A stretch of DNA of 64,000 nucleotides from Hydractinia symbiolongicarpus (GCF_029227915.1 NC_079884.1:21514001-21578000), one strand, 5' to 3'. Counted from the stretch's first letter, positions 1-12,425 are shown. Program-made: numbers and translations. The notes: a model not told the origin generated them from the letters alone.

Positions 1-1240
1 GAGCTTTAGCCTGGTGCATCCCAAAATTCCCTAATAGAGATTATTTGGTATAAATACTAGGCTAGAACTACATGCATAAGTCAACTGTTAATCTGATGTC
101 GTAAACAAAAATTATATTAGCACCTGCAAATTAAGGAAATTTAGCATTCCCTTAGTGTCATGCAATTGAAGAAAGGGTTAAGCCAATATGAAATAAAACA
201 GACCTAAAAATGTAAAAAGTGTAGTCTGCCAAAACAATGAAAACAATCAGTTTCCCAGGTTCTCTTTCTTCCCTCTTTCTCTCACCTAACAGGGAAGTAG
301 ACAAGCAAATTCCTTGCAATTACAGAAACCCTGTTTATTTTTCTTGCTCATGTGTAAATGCTAAAATCAGAATAAAAATCACTTTGAAATTAGATTACAT
401 TGCTGACAACTCTGGAAATAGAAATACCTTCTGTGATGGTAGAATTCTAATTCTGTATTCAAGATGTTCAAATTCTGGAACAGGAAATTTCAATCCACTT
501 TCTGTTGTTTGATGGATTAGACTAAAAGCTTCTACTTTTTTAAGGTTACAGGGTAGTCATTCAAAAACATTTTATATAATGATTCTATGGTGGAGGGGCA
601 GGTTAATTTGTTTATAAATGTAGTAGTAGGGTTAGCTAGGCATCTTAGATTTTCACATGCAGGTTTTAGATAAACAGTATACTGGGAGCAGGCTTTATTA
701 GTTTGGACTGACAAAGCTAATATCATAAAGCTTATTTGATAAAAAAAAATAGAAGACTGGTACAATTAGTTTCGCTTTTAGTTGCCTACCCCTTTTTACA
801 GCGCCTAAAATCTACGTAAATTTAATTCGCTCTACATGAATACCATAAATTATTGAATAACTCCCACTCATGTATACCCCCCCTCTCCTGAATAGGCCCC
901 CTCCCCCAAATCCCATTTTGATAAATACACCTAAACTCCAATTTGCCATAATTTCAATTAGGGACTGAGAAAATACTAATAAACAATTGATTAAATATGG
1001 TATTTATTTCGTGGGTTGAAGTATCAACCATATTAAATTAATACCTGTTTAAATCTGTCTGTAAACAAAATTAAAAAAACGTGTTTTTTCAATATTTGCA
1101 CCTATTTAATAAGCTATGCCCAAGCAAATTGTTATGTAAACATGTGGCAAGGATGCACGAAATAGCGATAAAAAAAATAAGTACAACAGGCGATTCACTG
1201 TGAAATTTTTTAAAGGCTAACAACTATAGTGTCAATAATG

Positions 1241-1288
1241 TTTTTTATAGGACATGGGGTAGGATGTCAACTAATGTCCTATAAAAAA
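1241..1288. repeat. short perfect inverted repeat (hairpin)
   Basis: A 15-base arm at 1241-1255 is perfectly complementary to 1274-1288, with an 18-base loop. It is probably the core of a tiny foldback element. No function can be assigned. Confidence 0.6.
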
Positions 1289-1368
1289 TATCGCAATAAA
1301 ATTATGTACATGACACATGTATATGAACTTGTTTTAATATGAGTAACATTATTTAGTACATAAATTAG

Positions 1369-1422
1369 TACTAATTCTCAACCCCTAATTCCCCATACTA
1401 ATTCTCAACCCCCAATTCCCCA
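1369..1422. repeat. 27-bp direct tandem duplication
   Basis: The unit beginning TACTAATTCTCAACCCC occurs twice in a row, at 1369 and 1396, with one or two differences. This is a local duplication in C-rich, otherwise AT-rich DNA. Confidence 0.7.
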
Positions 1423-2159
1423 AACTGTGGTGAATATTACCAGTCCCAGACATACTAATCATAACACAAAATAAGTCCTAGCAAAACATTTAAGTATTTC
1501 GTGTCAACTACATAGTTTATGGTAAAAGTAGCAGCTGTAGCTTGTTAAATATCACAAATGTTCCCTGGTAAATACTCAAGACAAAAAGCAATAAAATATA
1601 TGTTTTAGAACATAATAAACTTTTATTAAAGCAAAACATTTAAAGGGAAAGCATAATCCCTATGCTATATGTGATTCAAAAATAAGGTTATAAAGTATTA
1701 CTGTTTCTAAAACGAGGTTTTGTTTAGCATAAAAAAGAAAAAATTAAAAACGGACTTACTGTATTTTCAACATCGCCACCTTTCAATATTGGTTTTTGAA
1801 AGCATACTTGTAGCTTTGTCTTAGAAATGACTTTATAATGCATCACACTAAAGCTGGTGCCAGCATAAGTTGCCTATGGTTTAATACCTTTAATTTAGCT
1901 GTGTGCAACAGCTGCTCAAACAAAGTTTAGCTGTGTGTAACCATTTCAAACACAACATAGTAGTATGTAGCAAAAAATATAAAAACAGCACATTTCTATT
2001 TCCCTGGTACATGAAATTCTAATCTAAAAGCTCTATCTGCCCTTGTGGTAAAAAAATTCAGTACAGGTTTAAGTCTAAGTGCTTAAAAATTTCTTGTGGT
2101 TTAAAAATACGTTGTTTTATATTTAACAATAACTACTTAATTATAAACTACTTAATTAC

Positions 2160-2243
2160 AAAAATCAAATCAGAACAAAGTTTTTTCGACACTTAACATT
2201 GTTACACCTGAACATGTCGAAAACTTTGTTTAGTTTTGATTTA
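2160..2243. repeat. foldback element of about 84 bp
   Basis: The left arm around 2160-2190 pairs with the right arm 2216-2243. The inner part, with ACAAAG and TCGAC, is nearly perfect apart from two extra Ts on the left; the outer ATCAAA part is imperfect. It resembles a very short MITE. Confidence 0.5.
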
Positions 2244-3572
2244 AATCTCAAGTAATCTATTGTTACATACATTTAGTTTGGATTTGTTGGGTTTTTTTAA
2301 AAAAATGTAAATTGTTCAAACTTAAAATTATGTCATTGAACTGTTAAACCGTTTACTGTTGATTTTATGCTCTAGGCATAAACTGCCCCTAATTCAACTT
2401 TGACTGTTTGTGATTGCTACGGAAAACAAGATATAGACTTACTTTCTCTTCCATAAACACATTTATATTAGAAAAAAAAGAAGTTTACATACCTCAGCTT
2501 GTGGAGCTCCTCCATAAATTTTTGAAAAACTCCTAACTTTAATTATTAAAATAAATTCAACTTAATTTTCTAGTTGGAAAATTTAATAATGGAAACGAGC
2601 TAAAGTTTTTCATGATTCAAAAATCCCTACTAGCTTAGCCTGGTGCTAATCTGATTTCTCTTTATCTTGTTTGTCACAAAAAATAAGAAAAAGCACTGCA
2701 ATTTAATGGTTGTTTTTAAACTTGAATAAAGAATGTTTTTGCTTAAAGTCTTGAATGATAAGAAAAAATTGAGATTACACAGAAATAGACAAATGCTATC
2801 AGCAGTCCAGTTCTCATTTTGTTTTTCCGTTCTAATTAACGTAAACAGAAGAAATCACTTATTCCTTTTTTTACATACTTTTTATTTCAAACTTTTTTTC
2901 ACCTTTTCTTAAACTGAGTTCCTTGATGTTTTAGCCCAAATTGTGGGTCACATGTTGTTAAAGCCTGTACATGAAGTTTTTCTGAACATTCATGTCAGAT
3001 AATAGTTACTTACTTAGGTTACTTACAGAAAAATATAATAAGTTGTAAAGAGGACATCAAAATCTTTAGCAGATCCCAGTACAATACATTATTTCAGGAC
3101 GAAAAACACTAAACCCAACATCATTAATTCTGGTCTATTGCTGCTTTTAACAATATTTTTTCTTCTAACATTTGCTTTCTCTTTCCAATGCACCTACATA
3201 TTTATGGTTGAGAATAAAGAGTTTCATGTCCTTAAAGTATTATGGAAATCAGCACTATTTTTAACAAACTAATTTTTATAGGTATACAAGTTTTTGTAAA
3301 TCAAATAATGGATCAATAAATAATTTTGTGTGCATATTAATTTAGTTGACAAAATGTCTTGTTGTTTTTCTTGAACATTAGCCAAAGAAAAATTTTATTT
3401 AGTTTTTGTATTTATGTGTGTTCTTAATTTAATGATTCTGCACCAAACTGGCAAAACTTTGTACCCATAAAAAAGCATGCTTGAGATGCATTTATCAAAC
3501 AACTATTTATGAGTGAAAAATATTTCATTTAAAAATACCAAATAATTTTATATACACCATTATGTCAGAATA

Positions 3573-3840
3573 TCATGTTTTTTTCTTCTTCATAAGTTTC
3601 ATCATCGCTTTTCTATCAAACTTAACATCTTCTTTATACTCCTGCACATCTATTTTCTTTTCACTTCGAATTCGTCTTAATCTTGCTTTCTTTTCTTCTT
3701 CGGTTAATGTGTTAGGATCAAGGGGTAACCGAATAACTCCAACTGGCAAGTGATATCTTGTGATATACGATGAACCATCCTGATTTACAACACGTACTTT
3801 GTATTGGAGAGGGTACTTTTCCTTTTTGGGTCGATACAAG
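3573..3840 (-). CDS. MRPL55: mitochondrial large-subunit ribosomal protein mL55, last exon
   Basis: The product is a structural component of the mitochondrial large ribosomal subunit, acting in the matrix. The exon encodes about 88 residues ending in a lysine-rich tail and a stop at 3573-3575. The order of motifs matches animal mL55: a YPLQYKV start, an NQDGSS strand, an ITRYHLP segment, LPLDPNTLTEEEK, then the basic stretch KARLRRIRSEKK. Human MRPL55 has VKQDGST, IRYREP, DLDTLSPEERRARLRKR in the same order. The exon begins right after a splice acceptor (AG at 3841-3842 on the minus strand) with one base completing the previous codon, so the start codon and mitochondrial targeting peptide lie in an upstream exon at higher coordinates that I could not locate. 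A possible AATAAA lies 3394-3399. The frame is intact. Confidence 0.85.
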
Positions 3841-3842
3841 CT

Positions 3843-6800
3843 ATAACGAAACGCAAAAAAGGCTTTGGCTAGCTTTTAAAAAGCTTGGACTTCAGATTAT
3901 AAAGTAGGAGAATATAAATTAAATTGGTACAGGGTATAAATTAGCAGATCGGTTATTGCAAATCAAAATGCTGTCTTTTTTATGTTAAAAATTGCGAATG
4001 CTATTTTTTCCATTAATCGTTTGTATCACCTATTTCTATATTGTCGGTTGCAACAAAATGAACATTAATAAAGGATAGTGGCAAGTGATCTACAGTGCTT
4101 CCAGACCACAATTTATGCAAAATGATTTCACATTTCTTAAACCGTGGTGAATGTTCATACAAAAAATGCAAAACACATAATGCTTATGTAAAGACTTTTA
4201 ACTACCAGATACACTGTGTGATCGACACTATAGAATATCATTTGAAAAAAATAAGTGCTACTTTAGTAGTAACCTTTATTCCATTATATTTTTTATTTTT
4301 ACATAACTTTTGTGGACTAACAATGAAATCTTTCTAGGAAGTGTAGTATTTCAAACTTGATTTATGCGTGCTTAAGACCTATATCTAAATTTGTGTCTAC
4401 AAAGTGAATTAGCTAGAATGGTTAGGTTGGTTATAAACAGACTGACTTGTGGATCAAGTACTCCTCAGGGTTATAATTTTGTCACCTTAACAAATGGAAG
4501 TTTACAACAATGAGGTAAATCCACTGGACTTTTTGTCTGACAAAAATTTGAAAAAAGTGACAAATATGTGCGACCAAATTGGAAATGTGTTGGTCATTTT
4601 GTCTGTTTAGCCAAAAAAAATTATTTCAAGGTCTGTCCGCTATATATACATTGAAAAAGTAAGAATGATCAAATTAGAATAAAGAGCAACTATTTTGAAC
4701 ATTTTCACACAACCTACGAAAAGTCAATTGAAAAATAACCTGGGAACATAAAAGTGTTATAAAAGTGGGATCTAATTCTGAAAAGTGCAATACAGGTTTT
4801 ATGAACGTAGAAAGTGTATGGGTGCAATTTTTTTATTCCAATTTATTCTAGTCCTACTGCAGTTGTAAATTCCATTTCAAAGCATTCGAATCAGGAAAAG
4901 ATGCTATTTATTTCAAAGGATAACTTTTATTACGTTCACTAACGTGAGAAAGGTTTATTCAGGGCAGGTCACTATGAAAATGGAAATCAATCTAGCACCA
5001 TAAATGGAATATGACAGATAAAATGCATCATGTAGGATAAAAGATATGCTTAATTTTTTTTAAAAAAAGAAAAATTCTGAATTTATTTAATTTAGGCCAG
5101 CAAAAACAAAACAATCATCAATTTAAGCCTAAAATGTTTATTAAATGTTTCTTATAAGTTTTTATGCATTTTTAGCCTTGTGTTTCTTAAAATTGTGTTT
5201 CTTATGCAACATTTATTTCCCCCTTTTTTCCTTTCAACAAGCTTTCTTTCTTTTACTTTATTCTGCTTTTATGATAATCTCATTAATTATCATATTTGAT
5301 AATCTCCTATATCAAACCTCACGAGTAACAGTTTGATTAGGAGACGTGCCTATGTAAAAAACTACAGTATTTTTGTTTTTCACATGTTTACACGAAAAAA
5401 TGAATGGTCACAAGAAGAACAGCTAACCAACCCTTATAAGAATAGTTGAAACAATGCATAACTAGTGATTTTTTGTTACAAAATGCAAAGCGCAGTAAGT
5501 TATAGTTTATCAGTCATCTGGGAAACTCAAATTGAATATTTCCTTAAGTTGCGAAGTTCTTCAAGCAAAGTTTTTGTGTGTAAATTTAATAACGTTTAAG
5601 TGACAAGCTGTCCATTGAAGAGTATAAAGTAAAATTTCACTGCATTCAAACTTTAAAAACCAAGGACTTTCAGTTCACTTAAAAGTGCAAACCTGCAGTT
5701 AAAATCTCATACAAGTCCCAAAGAAATTAAAAAACACCTAGACCATCTAGTTTCACATTTTGGAAACAACACCATCTGTAGAAAGATGTGAGAAAGTCTT
5801 TTGCAAACAAATTTAAGATTAATGCAATATCTCTTGTGGAGAATGGAGAGAAACCAATCGATGTTTCTGAACATATATAAAAGTTAGTAGAGGCCAAACC
5901 TACAAGTGGTTGAAAGAGACAGACAAAATTTTAAAGTCAACTGTCTGTCAAGACTTTTCAAATCAAACAATAATAAATAACTTTGATATTATTTAATATT
6001 AAATTTTTAGATACATGAAGCAAGGGTAAGTGCCTTGATTTTAATTAGTTGTGGAGTAAAGCTTGAACCATATATCATCAATTTTATTAAATAAAACCAT
6101 TTGAAATTGCATTGTATCCTAAGAAAGAAACCCAAGGAAGACAGTCTTTAATTACTTTGAGAGAATGTTTGCTTTAGAAAAATTATAAATCAAAATGCAA
6201 TGCAAGTTATGGTGGATATATGCCATCTCAAAGATGTAATTCAGATCAGCCTCCTAATTTGCAGTCAACACCAAGAAAACATGCAAACAGAGACAAAAGA
6301 CAAAAAAACAGGTAAAAAATGTGTCTGTTAGTATGGACTTTCTGAAGCCACATATGTCATTAAAATCATTAAAACAATCATTAAAATAAACTCTACGACA
6401 AGCTGGGTTTTTTTCATGAAAAAAACATTCAAACAAAAAACAAAAAAGTTTTAAAAATTGGATAATGAACTGATTTTTAAAACCTTTCATTATAATTACT
6501 GTTTGTTTTACACTCTGTTATTTCTTTATTGTCCATTTTTACATTGTCTTTCATTTTTAGTACAGTACAATGTGCTTTTAAACATTCACATTTATCTTCA
6601 TTTTAATTTGCAATAACGCTGGTTTTAATTTATGTTTGATTCCTTTAGATCTATATACTTCTAACTCTATACATTATATTATTTAAAAAGTTTTCAGACA
6701 AATAATAACATTTACCTCAGTTTACTGACATTTCTTCTGATGGAACAAGAGCATGTCTAAAGGATACAAAAGTTTGATCACAAGAATAGTAAATATATAT

Positions 6801-6854
6801 CTATAAAATTAAGAAACTATAAACTAGAGTTTTTATCAGACATTGCTTAACACA
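3843..6854. other. no gene recognised
   Basis: AT-rich DNA with short open frames that lack coding character. The 5' exon(s) of the minus-strand MRPL55 gene should lie in or beyond this interval, but I could not identify them by eye. Confidence 0.5.
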
Positions 6855-8215
6855 GAGTTTGATTGAGATGAGGATAACTTGCGTGGTGATAATGTTGCAG
6901 AAGAGCCAGCTATGCAGATCAAGACAGAATGGATAGGGCAGGCTTTTTGGAAAATTAAGACTGGCAAAATTGCAGAAGTATCAGGTCTTGTTGCAGCAAG
7001 CCTTGCTAATCATATTATAAAGGATGGTGTTATCCAGAGTGACCGGCAGTAAAGTGTTTAGTAAATTGCTTCAAGGGTAAGGGTGATCTATTAGAAAGAG
7101 GTGACTATAGAGTTTGAAGTTGGTTGATCAAGTAATGGAAGTTATTGAAAGAGTGATTGATATGTTATTCAAAAAAGAATTGATATAGATAAGATGCAAT
7201 TTGGCTTTGTTCCAGGGCGTGGTACTACAGATACGATATTTTTACTTGGACATCTTCAGGAAAATTATTTAGGAAAAGAAAAAAGAAAGAATCTTTATTT
7301 TGTCTTTGATGATTAGAGAAAGATTTATATGTCAGAATTAACTTAGTGATGAATTTAGTGTAATGTTGGTCCTTAGTCCTTTATTGTTTGTTTTAGTCTT
7401 AGAAGTGCTGTTGATGGAATTCAGAATATGTTGTCCATGGGAGTTAGCAGATAATTTGGTTCTCACCGTGGAGTCGATGGTAGAATTAGTTAAAAAGTTT
7501 GAGAAATGGAAAAAAGGACTAAAAGAGAAAAGGTTTTCGTTTGTATGCAAGTGTTGCAAAGGTGAGATTATAGACAATGAAGTATTCTCAGCTTTAATGA
7601 TGTATGACAGAGGATTGTAAGAGATATAGTTGAGAACTTCTGCTAATTAGGTGTTATGTTGGGTAGTGAAGAAGTATTTACTTGCAGAATAGGTTCTGCT
7701 TAAAAAAGTTTACTAATTACTTTCTTTGTTGACTAGCAGAGTCTCGTCAATTGAGGTAAAAGGTAAGTTGCATAAGGCTTGTGTAGGACATGTTATATTG
7801 TACAGTAGTAAAACATAGGCAGTGAGAAGGAAGATATTGAACGTTTAGAAAGGAATGATGTGAGAATGGTTAGGTGGGTGTTTAACACCAGTCTGAGAGA
7901 CGGAAATAGCTTAAATAGGGTAAGATGCACGCTATGGAACCAATAACATTAAAGATGTTATCCAGGTAAGAAGATTGGGTTGGCTGGGACACTTTAAATG
8001 ATTGGAGGGTGATAATTGGTTGAAAAGTGTAGAGACTTGATTGTTCCTAGGGCAAAGTCCAAAGGTAGACCGAGAAAGACTTGGCAAAAGGTAGGTGCAG
8101 ACTTGATGCAAAATAATTTGAGTTTAGATCTAAGACAGTCCAATTTAGTCACCTTCTCAGCTTAACATCCATTTCCATGCTTGGACGTTAAGTGGAGAAT
8201 GATAATATATAACAA
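6855..8215 (+). mobile_element. decayed non-LTR retrotransposon (LINE) RT region
   Basis: This is the degraded reverse-transcriptase part of a LINE. Conceptual translation in shifting frames recovers the family order: ADLANHIIKDGVI-like text near 7000, FKGKGDLLERGDYR near 7070-7110, QFGFVPGRGTTDTIF near 7195-7235, a LSPLLFVLVLE strand at 7371, PWEL.ADNLVL near 7435-7465 and a GRPRKTW tail near 8065. Numerous stops and frameshifts break it. The catalytic YADD region is damaged: the residues before AD are deleted. The tail near 8160-8200 fits the normal 3' end of this family. A remnant frame at 7363-7620 encodes the motif 5 to thumb part. It cannot make an active enzyme. The clade (RTE-like versus jockey/CR1-like) is uncertain. 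Confidence 0.8.
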
Positions 8216-9925
8216 ACCGTTACTAACCTGTGTAATTAGCTTCATGGTTTTTGTCAATTGGGAGTTCATTCTAATATATATTAAGGCTAAAAACAACATA
8301 AAAGGGTGACAAGTTTGTGGCACACCCTTTTAGCAACATGGTGACAAAGATGAAAAAATCTAAAATGGTCAAACAAGATACATAAAACGTGTAAGAAATA
8401 AAACTAAGATTGATCGAACTTTTTCTTTTTTTCAGTGGTCATTTCTACGATATTTAGGTTTCTTAAGATAAAATAATGTACATGTGGTAACAAGTGGCAG
8501 CATTTATATTCAAATTGACATAAAAAACTTTGAATTGACATGTTTCTATTGAAACCTCCCACTCACGATGAGAAACATCTATTATGACAGTTTCAAATCG
8601 TGAATTGGCTCTGCAAAAAATGCAGCAGTAACCAACTAGAGAGAAGCTTTTAAAAACAGATTCCTGCTTTTTCTGGCAAACACATTAGTTTGAAAAAAAG
8701 CCTTTTATCAGCTGTAAAAGCGTGGTAATGAAATCTATAATAATTTTAGCAAATTCTAATATAGAATTTGCTAAAAATTTTACAGCTAAAAATGCTTATT
8801 AAATATATAAAGCCAAAAATAAAGCTTTTTGGTATTAAATCATCAAGTGATAATCTTCAAGAATGTTTTGAAAACATGTATTTAAAAAAAAATATTTGAA
8901 ACAATCCCTCTACGAATTTGAAACAAACTTTTCCAAAATAGTTACAAATCATTTTATTGCATTAAAAGTTGTTCAAAGTTTGTTTCCCATTCGTTTCAAA
9001 AATGGGTGCTTAAGGACTCATTGATCACATAAAATATAAATTAACTTATAATATTTCTTTAAAATCATAGTCAATCTTTGTTTCTTGAATATATAACAAA
9101 ATATTTCAATCATGGATGCTCAAGCCAAAACGAGTCTCACTCTCAAGTTATGTAATAGGTCAAGTTACAATAATTCCATCAAAGATTGTATTGAAAATTA
9201 AACATCAAAATAGCTTAAACAACAGCTTAGCTATACTAAAGCTACCTGTGAATATATATAATATGACTGAGCTAAATGTTATATTTTGATATCTGAGTCA
9301 TAATTATTTAGCTAGTCATTATGCACACAAACATCTCTGATAATTTAACAAGGAAGTCTCTAACTGATTTTTAAAATGCATTAGCAGATATGGTCTTGCA
9401 CAATTTGCCAAATAGTGTTGTTTTTGCTACCCACAACAATCTTGAAATGAAATATCAGCTAGCCATATGCAACAATACCTTGGCGAAAGTTGCAGCAGTT
9501 CAGTTTTTTCACTTTATTGTAGTTAGTTTACGTTAAATACAGTCTTGAAGTATGCAAACATCTTTTAACGCCATGTCGCAAGTTGGTCCTGGACCGTCAT
9601 TTGACAGGGCATGTCAAAGATGGGCCACTATGTCAAAAGATAGTCCGTCTCATCTTAAGACGTTCTAAGTGTTCTAAGTTGTTCTGAGTGTTCGTGTTCT
9701 AAGTTGGGTCAGAATAGTACCGGTGCACTAGCCACGTTCATATATTTTCTTTCACAACAGACTCACAATTTACAAAAGAACCCTGGTAAAATAACCTAAA
9801 GACCTTTTTTAATGTTTACATTTTTCGTAATTGCCCAGTCTTAAGACTGGGCAACTTTATATCAAAGATTGGATAGTGTCTTAAGATTGGACAGAACAGA
9901 ATGACTCTTGAATGAATGACTCTGT
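8216..9925. other. no gene recognised; one hairpin
   Basis: AT-rich DNA without a credible exon. It holds a palindrome at 8709-8796, listed separately, and a short repeated GTTCTAAGT series near 9660-9705. Confidence 0.5.
8709..8796. repeat. foldback element with 15-bp perfect core
   Basis: Bases 8744-8758 (TTTTAGCAAATTCTA) are perfectly inverted at 8762-8776 with a 3-base loop. Outside, CAGCTGTAAAA near 8709 pairs with TTTTACAGCT near 8779-8787 after an unpaired stretch on the left. It looks like a small foldback element or MITE core. Confidence 0.6.
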
Positions 9926-10080
9926 GGCACTGTAGATTAGTGGTTGTAGCTCTTGTACTCTGTGCAGGAGACCAGGGTTCGATTCCTTTTGACGGCAATT
10001 CAACATGGGTGAGTGAATGTGAGGAAAATTGGGCAGATGGTTCACTGTGTGGGCGCCGTTGGATGTTGCCGGGACTTGTC
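9926..10080 (+). repeat. tRNA-derived SINE
   Basis: A tRNA-like head is visible. An A-box-like GATTAGTGGTTG lies near 9935-9946 and a perfect B box, GGTTCGATTCC, at 9976-9986, at the right spacing for an internal RNA polymerase III promoter. The downstream body runs to about 10080, where the next element begins. The head does not make a convincing functional tRNA and the body has no coding potential, so a SINE is the better call. Confidence 0.7.
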
Positions 10081-10174
10081 TAGTACAGTCAGGGTAAACA
10101 CTTAATTAGGCGACAGTAGGCTAGTTAGGGCATACCACCTATTTAGGCGACCTATTTAGGCAACTCATTGTAGC

Positions 10175-11274
10175 CTACAGTACAGTCTGAATGTAATCTA
10201 CTGCGTACACGCTAATATCACACCTTTGCGTGGAGGACAGCAGTCATTTGTCTTTTGTTATAATTAAATCCCTTGAGCGTTTTGCGAGTTTATATTTGCA
10301 TGTTAAAAAACAATGCGCTCGCGAAGAAATATTGGAGCAATTATATTTTTTCTAATAGCGAGATGCATTGTGTAAATGTATTGATAAGCTATACCCTTCA
10401 GTATTAGCGTGAAGTAATTAAATAATAAAAATCTTTCACGAAGTTTTATAATACATTGCGCGAGAATGTATTGTTGATTTAAAAATTCCAGCGCGTTTTA
10501 ATCTAAGAAACATATGAGAAGCATTGTTCGCAACTATTAAATGCCGCTTTTTGTTTTTAAACTTTTAAAAAGCGATCTAAAAAACATTTCTATCGCCGCT
10601 TTTCGATTTTAAACTTTTAAAATGCAATCTAAAAAAACATTTCTATCGCCGTTATTTGTTTTTAAACTTTTAAAATGCGATCTAAAAAAATATTTCTATC
10701 GCCGCTTTTCCTTTTTAAACTTTTAAAATGTGATCTAAAAAAATATTTCTATCGCCGCTTTTCCTTTTTAAACTTTTAAAATGCGATCTAAAAAAACATA
10801 TCTATCGCTGCTTTTCGATTTTAAAGTTTTAAAATGCGATCTAAAAAAACATTTCTATCGCTGCTATTCGTTTTTAAACTTTTAAAATGCGATCTAAAAA
10901 AACATTTCTATCGTCGCTTTTCGTTTTTAAACTTTTAAAATGCGATCTAAAACACATTTCTATCGCCGCTATTCGTTTTAAAACTTTTAAAATGCGATCT
11001 AAAAAAACATTTCTATCGCCGCTTTCGTTTGTAAACTTTTAAAATGCGATCTAAAAAAACCGCTTAATTACTGCAATTAAAATTTTCAAGAGTTCGCGCA
11101 AAATAGATTGCTAAAATTGATCTTGCAATCTATAGTGATTAAACAATTGATCGCCTGGTGTCATTGTTTATCAGCGAGGCAATTATTTTCTTAAAAAAAC
11201 AAAAGCTATTGTTCTGTGTAACTATTCATACGAGTTTCGCGTCCGCGGTACATTACATTCAGACTGTACTGTAG
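10175..11274. repeat. 31-bp inverted repeat pair
   Basis: The arm at 10175-10205 (CTACAGTACAGTCTGAATG...) returns inverted at 11244-11274 with 29 of 31 bases matching. The arms bracket about 1.04 kb that includes the 53-bp satellite. Confidence 0.8.
10540..11062. repeat. 53-bp satellite, about ten copies
   Basis: The motif TATCGCCGCTTTTCG recurs at 10591, 10644, 10697, 10750, 10803, 10856, 10909, 10961 and 11014. The spacing is 53 bases, with one 52-base unit. Each unit also has TTTAAACTTTTAAAATGCGA, followed by CTAAAAAAAC. The array is fairly homogeneous, suggesting recent expansion. Confidence 0.9.
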
Positions 11275-11848
11275 TTACGCCATATGTAACCTAGTTAAGA
11301 CATGGCAATATTTAATGGCTTTTCACACATTCCTAAGAAAAAATCGCAAAAAATCTTTGTTCAGAATGGATAGTCTATCATGATTCCAAAATTGTTACTC
11401 GTGCCTCGTTCGCGCAACTAAGAATTATGTTAAAATGAAATATATAACCTAATTAGGTTAAGTGTTACCTATTTATGTGATGTTTTCGGCCGCCATATTT
11501 ATTTTTTCCCTGTGGCGTGAATGGCTGAAATCCATTATTTAAAACAACAAATAGTGTCACACAAGGTTTGGGCCATAAGTTACCAATGCGCAATGCAAAT
11601 AAGACGATAATTGGTCAAAATTATCTGCAAAGTGGACAGATTTGATTCACATAAAAATTGTAGTGCGAAACGCAATGATTTCGACGTATTTATAACAGAA
11701 AGTTTTCGTTCACCAGTTAGACTACGAGTAGCCTAATTAAACTACATCACGTCGCCTAACTAAACGACTCGCCTAATTAGGTCATGCCTAATTGGGTTTG
11801 CGTAGTTCAAAATGAGCAATAAATACTCTAGGACTCTCCATCTAAGCA

Positions 11849-12051
11849 ATGGCTCCTCCTAAAGAGAATACACAGGGTATACTCCTCGATATTTGTGAGG
11901 CTAGCCATGTAAAATATGCACATCCCTCTCACTCTCTCACTCTTCCTTCTGAGTTCGCCGGCACCTTGCTTGTTATTAACATTAAGGTTATGGACATTAG
12001 TTGTGTTTTCAGCAAGTCAGATATAATGTACTACCGCAGGGTTTTAAAAAG
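11849..12051 (+). CDS. unidentified first-exon candidate, 67 codons
   Basis: The frame starts with ATG at 11849 and reads MAPPKENTQGILLDI, later LPSEFAGTLLVINIKVMDIS and SDIMYYRRVLKR. A strong donor, AAG followed by GTACGTTG, occurs at 12052; without splicing the frame runs on to a stop at 12092-12094. The composition looks like real coding sequence, but I do not recognise the family. It sits directly beside the inverted-repeat element and just before a second fragment of that element at 12390, so it could be an exon of an autonomous relative or of a host gene now cut by the LINE insertion. I found no convincing second exon. Confidence 0.3.
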
Positions 12052-12389
12052 GTACGTTGATGTCTTTTCCGTTTTTCATAATGCTCTATTTTAAAAGCCA
12101 TACTTTCAGATAATGTTTGTTTTGCTCACATGCGTTTTTTCGAAAATGAAAGTAAGTTCTGTTTTTTGTTCTCATTTCTGATTTCTTAGAAATGCATTTT
12201 TATATTTTCAGCCTAGGTTATTTTATATTGCTACCTAACAGTCTTTTAAGTGTGGTGGTCAAAGCCTGTAAAAAAACATCAAATGTGTGTTTTATTTATT
12301 TTTAAATATCTAGCTAGCTATAGCTAGGTGGCTAGCTAGCTAATATTTTAATATTTCGGGATCATAAGTCGCTGTTTTCCGTAGCTTAA

Positions 12390-12425
12390 ACAGTCAGGGT
12401 AAACACCTAATTGGGCTACAGTAAC
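12390..12425. repeat. second copy of ACAGTCAGGGTAAACAC terminus
   Basis: The sequence from ACAGTCAGGG through CTAATTGGGCTACAGTA closely repeats the left end of the element at 10085. It is an isolated end fragment or the border of another copy. Confidence 0.6.

Larger units (their letters stand above)
1..3560. other. gene-free AT-rich stretch
   Basis: I see no coding exon here. Open frames are short, mostly lack ATG and carry AT-rich low-complexity residues. The stretch holds small inverted and tandem repeats, listed separately. A possible AATAAA for the minus-strand MRPL55 exon lies at 3394-3399 (TTTATT on the plus strand), about 175 bases after its stop. Confidence 0.6.
10085..11801. mobile_element. 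non-autonomous DNA element with nested inverted repeats
   Basis: The left end starts ACAGTCAGGGTAAACAC, followed by repeated AATTAGGC and TATTTAGGC motifs. The right end near 11740-11801 carries the same motifs inverted (GCCTAATT, CCTAATTGGGTTTGC). An inner inverted repeat of 31 bp with two mismatches lies at 10175-10205 and 11244-11274. Between them is a 53-bp satellite. A palindrome, AACCTAATTAGGTT, sits near 11448. There is no transposase. A second copy of the left end at 12390-12425 supports its repetitive nature. The outer termini are imperfect inverted repeats and I found no clear target-site duplication, so the exact borders and superfamily are unknown. Confidence 0.6.

Noticed and set aside
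9816-9998. Minus-strand frame MPSKGIEPWSPAQ
   Set aside because: It is the reverse of the SINE tRNA-like B box, a familiar false protein in SINE-rich genomes.
9926-9998. Functional tRNA gene
   Set aside because: A and B boxes are present, but the stems do not fold convincingly as a cloverleaf and the sequence continues into a SINE body.
10540-11062. CRISPR-like array
   Set aside because: The 53-bp units are contiguous with no unique spacers, so this is a eukaryotic satellite.
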